Source: Basidiobolus meristosporus CBS 931.73 (taxonomy: Eukaryota; Basidiobolomycota; Basidiobolomycetes; Basidiobolales; Basidiobolaceae). Taken from it: a stretch of DNA of 64,000 nucleotides. Made by a program: the position numbers and the translations under genes. The notes under the pieces were generated by a model. It did not search any database and was not told the origin of the DNA. It worked only from the letters and a program-made list of their open reading frames with translations. Below, piece after piece: positions 34,811-46,341 of the stretch; positions within the stretch are counted from its first letter, which is position 1; the number at the start of each line of letters is the position of its first letter. The stretch spans positions 1 to 64,000 of the forward strand of contig MCFE01000319.1 in assembly GCA_002104905.1 (NCBI GenBank). The letters are read 5' to 3'.

Positions 34811-36348
34811 CTACACGCGCATCTGTTTGTTCAACACTGGGACATCGGTCGTTCGACTGAAGACATCTTCACCTGGTCCGCGGATGAATTTGGCCGGAAC
34901 GCCATAAAGGAATACCCCAACAACCGAAAATACAATCGCCAACAGGAACGGGGGCCAATCATATTCCCCGAAAAACGTGAAGTGTAGACCGTCACCAACA
35001 TTTCCTTCATGGATTGCACCATACACCATCACGGAGAGGAAGGATATAATCCATCCAGAAATGACAGATCCAGTGGTTACGTAGGGTTGCAGACGTCTCG
35101 AGAGGCCTAATAGGATTGGACAGGTGCAGCAGGAAGCTATCATATTGGACAGCAAAAACAGATTCATCACTGGATAGCCTTGGAGAGAGACCACTACCAA
35201 AGGAATGTTCACGACCACCACGACCAGACGCGACCACCATACGGATTTCCCCTTCAACAAGACAGAAGAAATACTGTCCACAAGAGCATTTTGAAGACTG
35301 TCAACGGCAGATTGGTTCATTGTAGCAGCCAAAACGGTAACCATAACAGTTATCCATATTGGTGCCTCGCCCCCTGCTCCAAGCAGGGTAAAAAGTACTG
35401 TGTTTGGGTTGGTAACTTCCAATCCGGCCCAGGCAGCTAAGAATCCGCAGAATCCCAAGAAAAAGATAACGACGGTGACCATTCCCATGGCAAATAGGGC
35501 GCCAGTTTTCAAGGCTTTGTCGTCAGCCGATGCCCAGACACGTTGCCAGAAGCCCTCATTATAGATGGACGCACACGTTAAAGAGATGGGCATAACGGCA
35601 ATTGCGGAATAACCGTAATAATTGGGGGCGATGTTTGGTGGAAGCTCCGATGATAGCGGCTGTCGGAACGTTACTGCGATATACACTGCCATGATGCCAA
35701 CAAACAAAAGACTGAATAGTGCTTGGGCCTGATCAGTAATAATCGATACGGAAAGGCCACCAGATGCAGTGTAGAGCATGGTCGACACACCAATAACCAA
35801 GACAATTGGGATGCGGTTGCTGCCGATTACCGTCTCAAAGAGGTCCCCGATGGATGTATATTCTGCTGTGAGTCCAATACTCATATTGAATAACATAATG
35901 ATGGTCACCAGAGCCTGAAGTGTTGGGCTAAAGCGCCAACGAACAAAGTCAGCCATAGACTGAACTTGTGGAAAACGTTCCTGGATTTTACCACCAAAAA
36001 ACGCAACTACGAAAATAGGGATTCCACATGCTATAGCATAAAAGGTAATTCCGATTATTCCAGCATACAACGCGTAGCTTGGAGGGCCAAATAGAGTCCT
36101 ACAGGAAATAGAGTTCTAGCATCAAAGTCAAAGCGAGTCTCATCGATACCCATTTACCAAGCACCAACTGCAGCAGCATAGAAGCTCCAAGCGATCCTTG
36201 CAGTAGGTTGAGAGTTTCGTGCGGTCAAGAAAAAATCGGGGTTATCGTTCTTCTCCTTCATTTTTCGACTCCATATCAATGCGAATATTGCGAATCCAAC
36301 ACACACTACAACACTAGTGGTATACGCGGCAACGGGTAATGAAGCCAT
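34811..36348 (-). CDS. Sodium:solute symporter (SSF family), probable thiamine-related transporter
   Basis: Two exons, 36158-36348 and 34811-36098, with a 59-nt intron, give 492 residues. The start MASLPVAAYTTSVVVCVGFA begins the first membrane segment. About 13 hydrophobic segments follow, with SSF-type features (FLTARNSQPTARIAWSF, AAAVGAWTLFGPPSYALYAG, YTASGGLSVSIITDQAQALF, WQRVWASADDKALKTGALF). SSF proteins couple Na+ or H+ to uptake of sugars, urea, vitamins or amino acids. The best-known fungal member is the urea transporter DUR3, which is longer (about 700 residues). The TPP aptamer in its 3' UTR argues for a substrate in thiamine metabolism (thiamine, HMP or thiazole precursor). TPP riboswitches near SSF genes are also known in algae. 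Substrate is inference from the regulatory element; family and structure are direct. Confidence 0.85.
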
Positions 36349-38068
36349 TTTCTATTTCTGGACTGGACGAAGAATAAAGTTAATGATAAAAGTCTATGTT
36401 ACTTTACCAGTGACAACTAAGCTTCAAATTGATTGAACCGAAAAGCCACAACCCTGAAGAATCTCCGAAGCAGCCTTTATATAAGATAAGCAGTTGTCCA
36501 GATCATCTCGAATGATATGCAGACCGATCTATTATCGCTTCATGCAGATGTTGATAATACTGAAATCAATCCTGAAACCACTTCTGGTATGACTCACCTG
36601 CTGTGTTAGTCCCACCAAATCAGGAACTGCATGTTCTTACTGGCCTTGTTGACTGAACAGTCAATTAGCGTTAATAAAATCAGCCAATATTTGAGCAGAC
36701 GGCTTGGGCCGATCTAATTTGGAACAGAAATTACAAAACCTCTGATACTCAAGTATCGAAGCATCTTTTTCAAGGTTATGGCTCACTTGGACTAGAATGC
36801 CTTATTGTAATGATCAATATAAAGATTGTGAGCATTGCATTCTCTAAATACGTCATATCCTTAAATAATACTATTCTATCAACCAAAGCATGATAATCTT
36901 GTTAGCAACATTCTAGAACTGCATAGAGAAGCGAGCCACATCCGCATCCTGCCCCAACACAACCCCGAAATCCTTGACAAGACTCCGCCCAGAAAAAGTT
37001 ACCCGCATTGCCCACACCGATGACAGGCTGGAGAGAACATGGAGAAAACTTAAATTTCATGTGGCAATCCCTCAAACTTTATTTGCATGAAACTGGTTAA
37101 AGTTTGATGGTGCGATCATGATTCATTAGCTGTTCGTTCCATAGCAGTGCTCGAGATTTGTACATTGCATCGTTCCTTTTTTCGGATAACGAATCATGGT
37201 TGGTTGAGGGGCTGCGCTACAACAGTAGGTTTCGAGATACAGCAACTGAGCTTGCTTGGATCTGTAAGTGTACGACCATCAAGCTTTAGTTTCGATTGTT
37301 CCAGGTAGTTCTTATTCAGCACATCGATGACCGCCAAAAATTTACACATCCGTAGGCTTTGATGGGGATTAGATTTTATCCGAGTATATACGAGGTGCCA
37401 GTTGCCATCAATCATTCCAATTAAATGTAGATGGTGAGTAAACCCCCATGAGTCAATGGCATTTGTCCCCAAACTTGGCCTCGTCTGGTGGTCTTCAATC
37501 GCCATGTGGCCAATTGGTCAATCTATAACCAGAATTTGAGATCATTCTCCCCAAGAGTCTCCAGGCCTTGTCGATATGGCCAATCAATGGTGACGAAACA
37601 AGGAATATGGAACTTGATGATATTTCGGAACTCTCCTATGTGACACCATTCCGAAGGGACCAATGTCAATGAAGCTCAATTCTCAAATCATAAGCATTTC
37701 GGCTAGTGCTTCAGACAAATATCCGATAACCCGACCAGATTGGCTGGTGGTTGCTGGGCATGCACCCTTGGTAAAATAAAGCACAAATTGAGATTTATGA
37801 AAACAGTACACTTCGCATTTGTACTAAAAGAACGAAATGTTCTATTCTATTGGTGATACATACTGTGATCAAGATGGGACCAAAACTTCCTCATCTGGCC
37901 AGCACGTGGCTTTTGAATTCATATAGCGTGGGGAATCATGTTATTCGTTCATAAAGGTTACTCGAGTGATTGGGTGGTCTTTGAGTGATACCGATCACTC
38001 ATTTTCTAAATGCGGCTAATATTAGATTTCAATCGGTATTATTCCGTTCGGTCTTCTACGGTTATAAC
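36349..38068. other. Spacer between symporter and RGS gene
   Basis: About 1.7 kb. The symporter promoter lies at its left side. A relatively GC-rich patch at 36914-37045 reads as an open minus-strand frame ending in VKDFGVVLGQDADVARFSM, unrecognised. No complete gene is supported. Confidence 0.45.
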
Positions 38069-38076
38069 TTATAAAT
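38069..38076 (+). promoter_or_regulatory. TATA box of the RGS gene
   Basis: TTATAAAT lies 141 bp upstream of the ATG at 38217, the only good TATA match nearby. Confidence 0.4.
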
Positions 38077-38216
38077 GCGAGTGTGCTTGAATAAGCATCT
38101 TTTGGTTCCGCCAACAATTCCGAAATCCCCACATATGTTACTTCCCTTCACACTATAGAGAACGTCCAAAGATTTCAATCCCCTAAATCATTCTAACTTG
38201 AATCGCTCGAAGTGTT

Positions 38217-39425
38217 ATGACTCCTGGCACAATCGGTATAGTCATTGCCGTGGCATTATATGACCTCTTCATCTTTGTAACAGTTGGTCTTCTGATCCAT
38301 TTTCGGAAGGACCCATATTTCGCCCACCGTAACGTTGTGATAACCTCAATAATAGGCATTACGTCTGCGATATTGCTACCTGTAGTCTCTTTCTTGAATT
38401 TAATCCCAACCTGGCTATTTCTCTACTTGATCAATATCTGTTTCCCACTTGTCTTCATCTGCGTCACTGGGAAGGTTCTTCAGCTCACGTTCTTGTATTA
38501 TTCGAGTCAAGCCAAACTAAATCATGGTGAGGACTACGCCTCAAGTCACAACTCGCAAACTAGTTTGTCCAGACCCGAGACGAATGTTTTCTATAGATAC
38601 CATCGTTACTTCAATAATCGTGTTTGGTTTGTCTGGTGCGGCGTGGAGCTTACTATTTACATCATCTTGACCTCGATCATCCTTTTCTGCACACTCCCCC
38701 TCCCTTCCAACTTTGCGTCCATCCCCAGTCTTGCCTTGATGCCCATATTCATTAGTTACTCTCTGCACCTTTTGATACAATGGCCAATCTTTATGTGGTA
38801 TTTACGATCCGTCAACGATGCATTCCACATACGTTTTGGGCTCTCCGTTGTGGAAATAGTGGAGGTCATTAGTCTAATTGGTCTGATCCTCCGCTCTACA
38901 CTCAGCTACATCAAGGTTCATTGGGAAGCTTATGCGATTTATTGCGTTGTGCGAGTTGTTCTGATCCACATTGCAGTTGTGGTATTTCCCCTGTGGCGTC
39001 GCCCTCGATCTCCTCAAGCTACCGAAAAGTTCCTCCCTGTCTACGATCTTACCTCGTTGCTGTCAATTATGGAAGATCCGATACAATACGAAGACTTCAA
39101 AAGGTTTTCGCTTCGAATCTTTGCCGTCGAGAACACGTTGTTTTATCGCAGATGCATGGATCTCAAAGCCAATTCTCAAATGCCGGTGATTGTCAACAAA
39201 AAGGAGGTTGTCAGGATATATGATATGTTCATCCGACCCAACAGCGATATGGAGGTTAATATCACAGAGGACGTTCAAGCTGAGGTGACTCTTGCACTTC
39301 AAAGGCCGCTCAGCGAAGGATATCCTATCGATATGTTTGACAGGGCAATGGAGCAAGTCCTCGATATCATGTATCATGATATCTTTCCCAGATATCTTGC
39401 CCACAAAAATCATTTAAACGTTTAG
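38217..39425 (+). CDS. Seven-transmembrane RGS-domain protein
   Basis: Intronless, 402 residues. Residues about 5-265 hold seven hydrophobic segments, among them TIGIVIAVALYDLFIFVTVG, NVVITSIIGITSAILLPVVS, LFLYLINICFPLVFICVTG and ELTIYIILTSIILFCTLPLP, with a hydrophilic loop around 105-130. Residues about 279-395 form an RGS box (LLSIMEDPIQYEDFKRFSLR, VENTLFYRRCMDL, VVRIYDMFIRPNSDMEVNI, DIMYHDIFPRYLAH). RGS domains speed GTP hydrolysis on G-alpha subunits. Fused to a 7TM module they act as membrane-tethered regulators, like plant AtRGS1 and fungal 7TM-RGS proteins. Location: plasma membrane or endomembrane (inferred). The ligand, if any, is unknown. The lack of introns contrasts with most neighbours. 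Confidence 0.88.
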   Translation: MTPGTIGIVIAVALYDLFIFVTVGLLIHFRKDPYFAHRNVVITSIIGITSAILLPVVSFLNLIPTWLFLYLINICFPLVFICVTGKVLQLTFLYYSSQAKLNHGEDYASSHNSQTSLSRPETNVFYRYHRYFNNRVWFVWCGVELTIYIILTSIILFCTLPLPSNFASIPSLALMPIFISYSLHLLIQWPIFMWYLRSVNDAFHIRFGLSVVEIVEVISLIGLILRSTLSYIKVHWEAYAIYCVVRVVLIHIAVVVFPLWRRPRSPQATEKFLPVYDLTSLLSIMEDPIQYEDFKRFSLRIFAVENTLFYRRCMDLKANSQMPVIVNKKEVVRIYDMFIRPNSDMEVNITEDVQAEVTLALQRPLSEGYPIDMFDRAMEQVLDIMYHDIFPRYLAHKNHLNV

Positions 39426-39831
39426 AAAGTCATCTCAAGGCAGCCATAGAGTGGGTACAACTTCCATACCCTATAGTATTTACCTCCGCACCATAACATC
39501 TTTCACTTTGTTTAGCATCAAAATTTATGTATTTCAATCATTCATGTCCTTGGGCTTTACGCTCTTTAGAGTAATCATCTAACCCCTCTATTCTCATTTA
39601 TTTATCTAAATGTACATAATCGACAAACATGTAAATACACTCTCTAAAGTGATCTTATTTTGTCTCGATGTATACCCCGGGGACTATGTTTTGCTTTCAT
39701 TTGCACATGCACAGATGTTCAATTTAGTACCTCCAAATCTGAATTCTCATAAATATTAATACGTAATTTAATAATTCCCCATTGCTAATCTGGATTAACC
39801 TTGATATTTATAGGGGGATGATAAAATAACA
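39426..39831. other. Convergent 3' region
   Basis: AT-rich 3' flanks of the RGS gene and of the converging minus-strand gene. No gene seen. Confidence 0.6.
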
Positions 39832-41535
39832 TTAGTCCTCCAATAAATGATCAATAAAAATAGAATCATCGAGATCGTCAAAATCGAGAACACTCGAAGC
39901 ATCACTGTCCATTTCACTCTGTCCACAGCAGGAATAGGAATTTCGACTTTGATGGTATTGCTCCAAATACTCTTCTTGGCTAGAAATCATATGATAACTG
40001 GGGCTGGATTCTAGAATCTCGGAGGTAGTCATACCGGAGTTTGATATTATTTCATCCGAAAAGCTAATGTGTGGTTCAAACTTGTTCTCGGAAATTAGGC
40101 TTTCGTAGTCGGAATCAAATGAGTGAAGAGCAGAATGAGAGTCGTTAGATTGCGGTGTATTCAGCTGATTTGCCAGTTCCAAAATGACCGCCTCACTAGA
40201 CTTGTACTCTAATTGCTATTCAAGGAGGATGTGTAAATTTTAGTGTAGTTGAAGCTTTGAAAAGATTTTTACTTTGACGACTGGATCTTTCTCTCTCATC
40301 GAGTTACGAGCTATGGTCCATAGATTTTGTGAGATAGCATCAGCCGTAGCATCAATGTTTTTCCCCTAAGAATAATCAAGCTGGATGAGACCATACTATC
40401 GATGTAATCCAATTTTCTTGAATACATCAATACCATCGGATAATCTATGGTTGCGCTCCGATGAGCCATTCTGGCAATTGAAGTGCTTATAGATGGTAGC
40501 CATCTTGTGATTGCAGCCAATTTCTACGAAGATCTGTTTGTGAATAATATATATATACCTACAGTATATCAAAATTCTCTTACCTTGTTGTAGCCATATC
40601 GAAATATCCTTGGACACAGAGGAATCAAGGATTCACCAACCACTTTTTTGAGTATCTTCAACCAAAATTTATATGTAGTCTCTGGAGGTAGTGTTGGCAG
40701 ATTACCGATCGTGGTGTTGTTCTTCCCCGATACTATTCTTAAAATAAATATTGAGTAAAGACGTCTCGTCATTTTGTCAACATTGGTCCTACATCGAATG
40801 AATCGCACTGTTATTTGAATTTCTCTTAAAAAAGCAACTGGTTCATTGATATGACTTGTGAATGCGTATTCATCTGGAATCAAAACAAGCTCCTTACATG
40901 CCATTAAATCAAGTTGCTATTATATATAATGATACATTAGCACCTACATCGGATGGTTTATCTTGGGCCTGGCAAGAGCAACTTGTGGGATTCCATAGCT
41001 AATATATACCAGAGAATAATCATTGGTTAAGTATATGGCCTATTTGATCTATTGAGCTACCATAAAACAGAAACTATACCTGAGTGCTACTAAGAGCCTT
41101 TTTAAATACACAGGTTTCTGCAAGTTCGAAACCGGTGCTCTCATCGAAATCAACCTAATAGTATCGGTAGTTAAGGATCATAAAATATATCTCTTGTTGA
41201 ATGGAGTCCACTCTTTAAAGCATTGACTGTCAGGCAAAAGATACTTGTATAGGGATTAGGCCATCACTTTGTATCTCCCACTGCTTGAGTTCCTCAATAT
41301 CTAGTTCGTGTATGTCCCAATTGTTGCATACGTGATATTCTACTCTTGGACTGCATTCCAATTGGATTGAGAACCTCAACTCTCTACTTCGAAATTTAGC
41401 ACCTAAAAGTCGGCGCATTTCCAATATATTGAGGTCAAAAGGAAATTTGTATTCCACCCAATGGCCATTAGAAGTTTGAGTGCTGCAAGAAACGGTTTTG
41501 GGCGACCGTGACATAAGGGCAGAAGGTTCCTCCAT
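39832..41535 (-). CDS. Unrecognised 444-residue protein with acidic C-terminus
   Basis: Seven exons: 41245-41535, 41080-41154, 40948-40998, 40584-40916, 40426-40533, 40273-40365 and 39832-40215. Every exon length is a multiple of three and all introns are phase 0; the sum is 1335 nt, or 444 residues. The first ATG with a good frame is MEEPSALMSRSPKTVSCSTQ. The middle is mixed alpha/beta-like (WVEYKFPFDLNILEMRRLLG, LQLE-type strands, IQITVRFIRCRTNVDKMTRR). The tail is Ser/Asp/Glu-rich and ends LDFDDLDDSIFIDHLLED, as in transcriptional activation regions. There is no signal peptide and no membrane segment. I do not recognise the family. A DNA-binding regulator is one guess, from the acidic tail only. 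Confidence 0.65.
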
Positions 41536-42597
41536 TGAAGTAATGATTATGGCAATCAAAAAAAGCAAGAAGTGTTTCCGCCACTCGTGTCGGTTATGGG
41601 TCAAATAAATTGAAGCATATATAGTGAGACATTTTAGCATACATACAACTTGTACCAAGTATTGTTATACAACCACTAATACATATCAAAATAAAAACTA
41701 TAGCATGGCATATAATGTTCCTTTTCTGTAAAGGTCTTCGAAAACGTTCCAATTCACCTATGAAGAATGAATACAAGAGCACTTCGCTTGAGACTTGACA
41801 AATGCCGATATATTTGTAATACTCGCATCAAATATGATCAGTGATATATGATATTAGAAATTGGCCTTGATGGTTTTTTCAACTTTATTAGGCTACTATG
41901 GTATATCCATTTCTATGCATATACATTGTCGTATGGATTTTGGCCTCGCAAGTTAAAACTTCGAGTTTCAGAAACTAATTTAATGGGGCACCCGTTGGTA
42001 TAGGGTTCGTAATATACCGGGTTACTTGAAGTACTGTTGCCGAAGTTTCGTAGACCCTTTGATCACACTAAGCCGAAGTAGATTCTAATTGCTACATAGC
42101 TATATATCTTAACCAATGGCTCGGTCAATTCGAAAAGACACAACGCTAGAATCAGATTAGCATGTATGATCTTTCATATAGCATGCTAAAATCGTTAGTG
42201 CAAGAGGGCTGCTTTAACAGACAATATACAGTAGAAGAAACAATTGTGTATTTTGCATAATCTGTGTCTCTATCGACTGTTTTCAACCGTGCTTATGAAC
42301 AATAGAGTATTGGTGGCAACAGTTATTGTGTTAACATATATATTCATAATTACTTAAAAGTAGTGGTTCCAAAATGCATTTATTGACCTTATATCCATTG
42401 TAATTCCAGAAATATATGATTCCAACGGCCTCAAAGGACTCATAGTCAACAGGTTTTTGCTCCAGAATCTCACAATAAAAGAATGGCATAAGGCTCATGT
42501 TTGTCGTATTACATACTTGAGTTCCGCAACACGATCAACATCCCTACTTTCAAGCTTGCTCTTGGTGAGTGGTAGTCTGAATCCTTTTTAAAAATTC
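41536..42597. other. Spacer upstream of the 444-residue gene
   Basis: About 1.1 kb, very AT-rich. The minus-strand frame extends upstream of the chosen start without a signal or domain. No other gene supported. Confidence 0.5.
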
Positions 42598-43214
42598 TAT
42601 TCAACTAACTCTTGGGTAGTTGGTGACGATGGTACTGGGAAACTACTTTTGAGAGGCGTCATTAGACTGGTGAATTGGAGAAGTAATATATTGCCACTCT
42701 TGGCGTTGAGATCCATCCTTTGACCTTCCACCCTAAATATGGACCTATATGTTTGAACACTTGGGATGCCGCTGGACACAAGAAATCTGGCGGCTTACGT
42801 GATGAATACTATGCCAAGGACAGTGTGTTATCATTATATTTGACCTCACTTCTCGTATTTCCTATGGAAAAGTACCAAACTGGCAACGTGAGTTGGTGAG
42901 TTTGTGGGAATATTCCTATTGACCTATGTGGTAATAAGGTTGATATCAGAGAGAGAAAAGTCAAAGCAGATGCCATCAGTTTCCATCGTCAGAAGAGCTT
43001 TGGATATTACGATGTTTCTGCTAAAGCAAACCATAACTTCAAGAAGCCATTCCGTTGGGTGGCCCATAAGTTGGTTGGCAATCAAACGTTGAAATTTGCT
43101 AAATCTCCAGCCCTTTCTCCTGATGAAGCTGCAGTAGACTCGAACCTCATGATACAATACTATGAGGAACTCGGAGCTGCTGCTAGTCTTCCTCTTCCCG
43201 TAAATGAAGAGTAA
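42598..43214 (+). pseudogene. RAN: Intronless decayed copy of Ran GTPase (Gsp1)
   Basis: Full-length Ran homology broken by stops and frameshifts. Recognisable pieces in order: VVGDDGTGK (P-loop), [20 protein letters not shown] (switch I side, after two in-frame stops), [19 protein letters not shown] (switch II, with Gln of GQE changed to His), then a shifted frame with [19 protein letters not shown] and VPNWQRELV, then a second shift to [36 protein letters not shown] and a C-terminus ending NEE at a TAA. At least two frameshifts and several stops are visible. The lack of any intron in a region where genes carry many suggests a retrocopy, although no poly-A tail is visible. It should encode nothing functional. 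Confidence 0.88.
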
Positions 43215-43420
43215 GCTCTGAAGTTAGTTGACAATCCAGGTCCTTTCTCAACATGGAACAAATTTGATATCAGAAAATCGCATGTTATCAAATAAAATGT
43301 TTCACCTATAGTGCTGATACAAATTTTAGCCACCTGATTGGCTTTATCAAACGTGAATTATGTTCATACTTACATGGGCGATTTTCTTCTATACCCTTAC
43401 TAGGTGAGTATAGGGTACCT

Positions 43421-44386
43421 ATGGCACGAAATAGCGAAAAACAACTGTCAGGACTGAATCGGTTTTTACGAGCACAAGAGGATGAGTGTCAGTAAACTGG
43501 ATAATGTTCCCTGCGCTGTATTTAAATTACTAATCGGGATCCAGTTTTAAAAGAGAAGATCCAGAAACGGCCACCACTGGTAGAACAGCGAATTGGTTAT
43601 GTTATGCCCGCAAACGTCTGGTTTAACCCTTGAGTTTAGAAAACGTTGAATACGGCGGCTGAAGTTAGAAGTTGGATACCATCAATTAAGAAAGATATAA
43701 GCTATTGCTTGCATCATCTATCGGGGGTGCGAAATTATGTAAGTCAGAGAAAGTAGGAAAAGTCCGATCACAAGGTTTATTCTTTTTTTAGTCAGAGAAA
43801 AAGATAGCAGAGTTTAGAGAACGACTACAGTTCCTCGAAAGAGAATATGAAAGGTAATATTTGGAAAATCAGCAACAAAGCGTAACTGTCCACTTACGAT
43901 CACAGGTTTGTTAAGAAAGTCAGAGAGTTAGATCCTGATGCAATAGGTACGCCTGGGGAGGCACACAAATATTATTCGAAACGGAAGGTATGATGTTGTA
44001 CTATGCTTTGATGAGTATACCCTCTACTCATGCGTACCTGAAGTTGAAATCACAAGTAGAACCTGAGGCGGAACCAACCCAAACTAATGCGGTTGAGGGC
44101 CCTGTGATTCAGCTTAAAGTGTTGGAACAAGACGAAAACAAATTGCTGACGCCAAGACCTGTCGTAAAACCCCTCAGCGAGGAGCAACAGAATCAACCCT
44201 TGGAGTTTAGGAAAAAACCCAGACTAAACGATGCTGAAATTCGTACACAGTCCTCGGTAAGTTGATGTAATAGTCATGCCTGATGAAATAGGTGTTGAAG
44301 CTGAATGTTGATCCCACATTTAGAGTGGTGAAGGGGCTCTGCACCTAGTGTCTTCATATGGATCTGATACGGATGAGTCGGATTAA
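43421..44386 (+). CDS. Short ISY1-like splicing-factor homologue
   Basis: Seven exons: 43421-43487, 43545-43579, 43640-43738, 43792-43853, 43906-43987, 44044-44256 and 44324-44386. They give 621 nt, or 206 residues. The N-terminus (MARNSEKQLSGLNRFLRAQ, then KRPPL and AAEVRSWIPSIKKDIS) aligns with the start of ISY1 (MARNAEK...RFRQAQ, RPxLAS, EKWRxxIxxEIS), a Prp19/NTC-associated spliceosome factor. A coiled-coil segment (IAEFRERLQFLEREYERFVK) lies where ISY1 has its conserved helix. The rest diverges, and the tail HLVSSYGSDTDESD is unlike ISY1. At 206 residues it is shorter than typical ISY1 (about 250-290), so it may be a diverged paralogue. A spliceosomal role is inferred from the N-terminus only. 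Confidence 0.6.
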
Positions 44387-44978
44387 TCCCAGTCGAAAAC
44401 TTTTTGACCAAGATTCGGGATCATACGTACTGACTGGAAATTTACCAGATTTAAGATTAAATGCTTAGGAAATCACATGATCCCAGTAACACTTGTAAGG
44501 AGGAAGGATGGAGCCATTTTAATAAACAATATGAGCAGATGATTCATAAAGGTAATACGATCTGTGAATAAGGCATAGTTGATAGGTAGCATGACCAGGC
44601 GAGTAACGTGCAATGAATACAGGTACCAGTCGTATTGCTTACATCTCATCATGACCATTGGCGGGTATGGACCCTGGAGGTTTAGAAAGATCCGTGCTTG
44701 CACCAGTATGTTAATGCATCGTGTGGGCATAGTTTGTGGCGTTTCAATATATGTAGGACCTACGAGCTTCGACGGCTTTGCCCATTATGGGAAACCTCAT
44801 ACGTTTTCATTCCAATTGGGCAGTTACTCGATGGGCATGGCATCTCCAACAGTCCACATGGGTAACGCTTGATGTCATAATGAAATCGATGTCAACACAT
44901 GCGCTGTATGAACAACCAGCATCGACTCGGATACAAACAATTGCGATAAACTTTATTTTAGTGTTGGCGGTGAGTGGT
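44387..44978. other. Convergent spacer, ISY1-like / ERD1
   Basis: About 590 bp. Overlapping short frames on both strands (44473-44730, 44579-44872) show no domain. Confidence 0.5.
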
Positions 44979-46341
44979 TCAGGGTGATAATGGCATATCA
45001 TTGGAATCATCCAAGCGGTTGTGGAGTGCGTATATGTTGTGAAGTTTGGGAATGCTCCGTTGGTGGGGAGCCTCATAACGCTTGGTTATCCATTCCTTTT
45101 CGGCTCTAAAGTAGACCCATAGCCAACGTCTCATCACCTCCGCACCCTCCATGACAAATCCACTTGCAATGATCTCCTTCAGGTGCACATGGTCTGATAG
45201 CTTCAATGACCAACTAGTACGGAGGAAGAAATCCAATAGCATGGCCAAATAGTATATACTTGGTTCCTGGAACATCAGGATCGGTCGTAATAGTGGTGGA
45301 TAAGACACTTTGCTTTGCGGAGAGGGCGTATTCCCCAATCCCCAGTCCATAACAACATCCCAATAAAATGAGTAGATTGAATTGAACAGAACACACATGA
45401 GCCTAGATGCCATTAGATTAAGTATTTCGAATGGAAGGGAGAGAGATTCAAGCGACTATACCATAAGGAAAAAAGAACACTGTTTTCGTCCTCATCGTCG
45501 CGGTGCATCAATGCAGATAAAAGCACAACCGGGAAGGCTGAGGCGTATTTGACAGCGTTTGCCAGGTGTCTGGAGCCAGAGTCGTTGGAAGATATATATT
45601 CAGAAATACATTGGCGGAGTCTAAAAACAAATGGTAATCTACGTAACAGCAGGATTCAGTATGAATTGCTATGATAGAACAGAGCCTTTACTAATAGGCA
45701 AGGCCTTGGGTTACTTACACAGTTATCAACGGGGCCATCACATCCAATTTAAAATGGTCGGAGGAGCTCCCGGAAGAAGACAACTCGGCGGAATCGGTGA
45801 GGGAAAGAAAAGTACAGAAAGCTATGTATATGCCCACGCCGACTTTGGCAAAGCTAGTGAATATGTCGGCTAGTATGACATCACCGAAAGGGACATCTGA
45901 GCGAAGTGGAGAAAATACAATGCGCTTAAATGCACTAAACGGATAATATGTCAGCCTGGGTTGGAAGGAAGCTAAAAAAGACGTGAAATACCTTAGAAAA
46001 TTCAACCGAGTTTTCCTATATAATATATTAAACGGAGAGAGAGTCAAGAACGTGACAGACAGGTAGCAAAAGCCCGTAATAACCGAGGCATTCTTCCCAT
46101 TTTCCATAGCTCTCCAAAAAAGCCAGAGGCTAAAAAGGGTTATGGAGGTAAATACGAAAGCTATCCGGTAGATCACTTGGTGTGGCCGTTTTCGAGTCTC
46201 GTCCAAGTTGAACAATAATCGAACATCAATCCCAATATTTTCAAGTATGTGAAGATTGAATCCCCAGCCCCACACCCCAAGGTCTACTAATAATAGAGCG
46301 CGATACTCTAGAGGAACTGCACTTGACAGTAAGTCCCACAT
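44979..46341 (-). CDS. ERD1: ERD1-like EXS-domain membrane protein
   Basis: Three exons: 45719-46341, 45462-45620 and 44979-45402. They give 1206 nt, or 401 residues. The N-terminal half is hydrophobic (LEYRALLLVDLGVWGWGFNL, VIYRIAFVFTSITLFSLWLF). The PF...DVILADIFTSF stretch, the EYISSN...HLANAVKYASAFP segment, and the C-terminal FNSIYSFYWDVVMDWGLG with YPPLLRPILMF identify the EXS domain shared by ERD1, SYG1 and XPR1. There is no N-terminal SPX domain, which favours ERD1 over SYG1/XPR1. Yeast Erd1 acts in the Golgi in phosphate recycling and retention of luminal and glycosylation enzymes. Yeast Erd1 has 362 residues, so the length fits. Confidence 0.85.
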
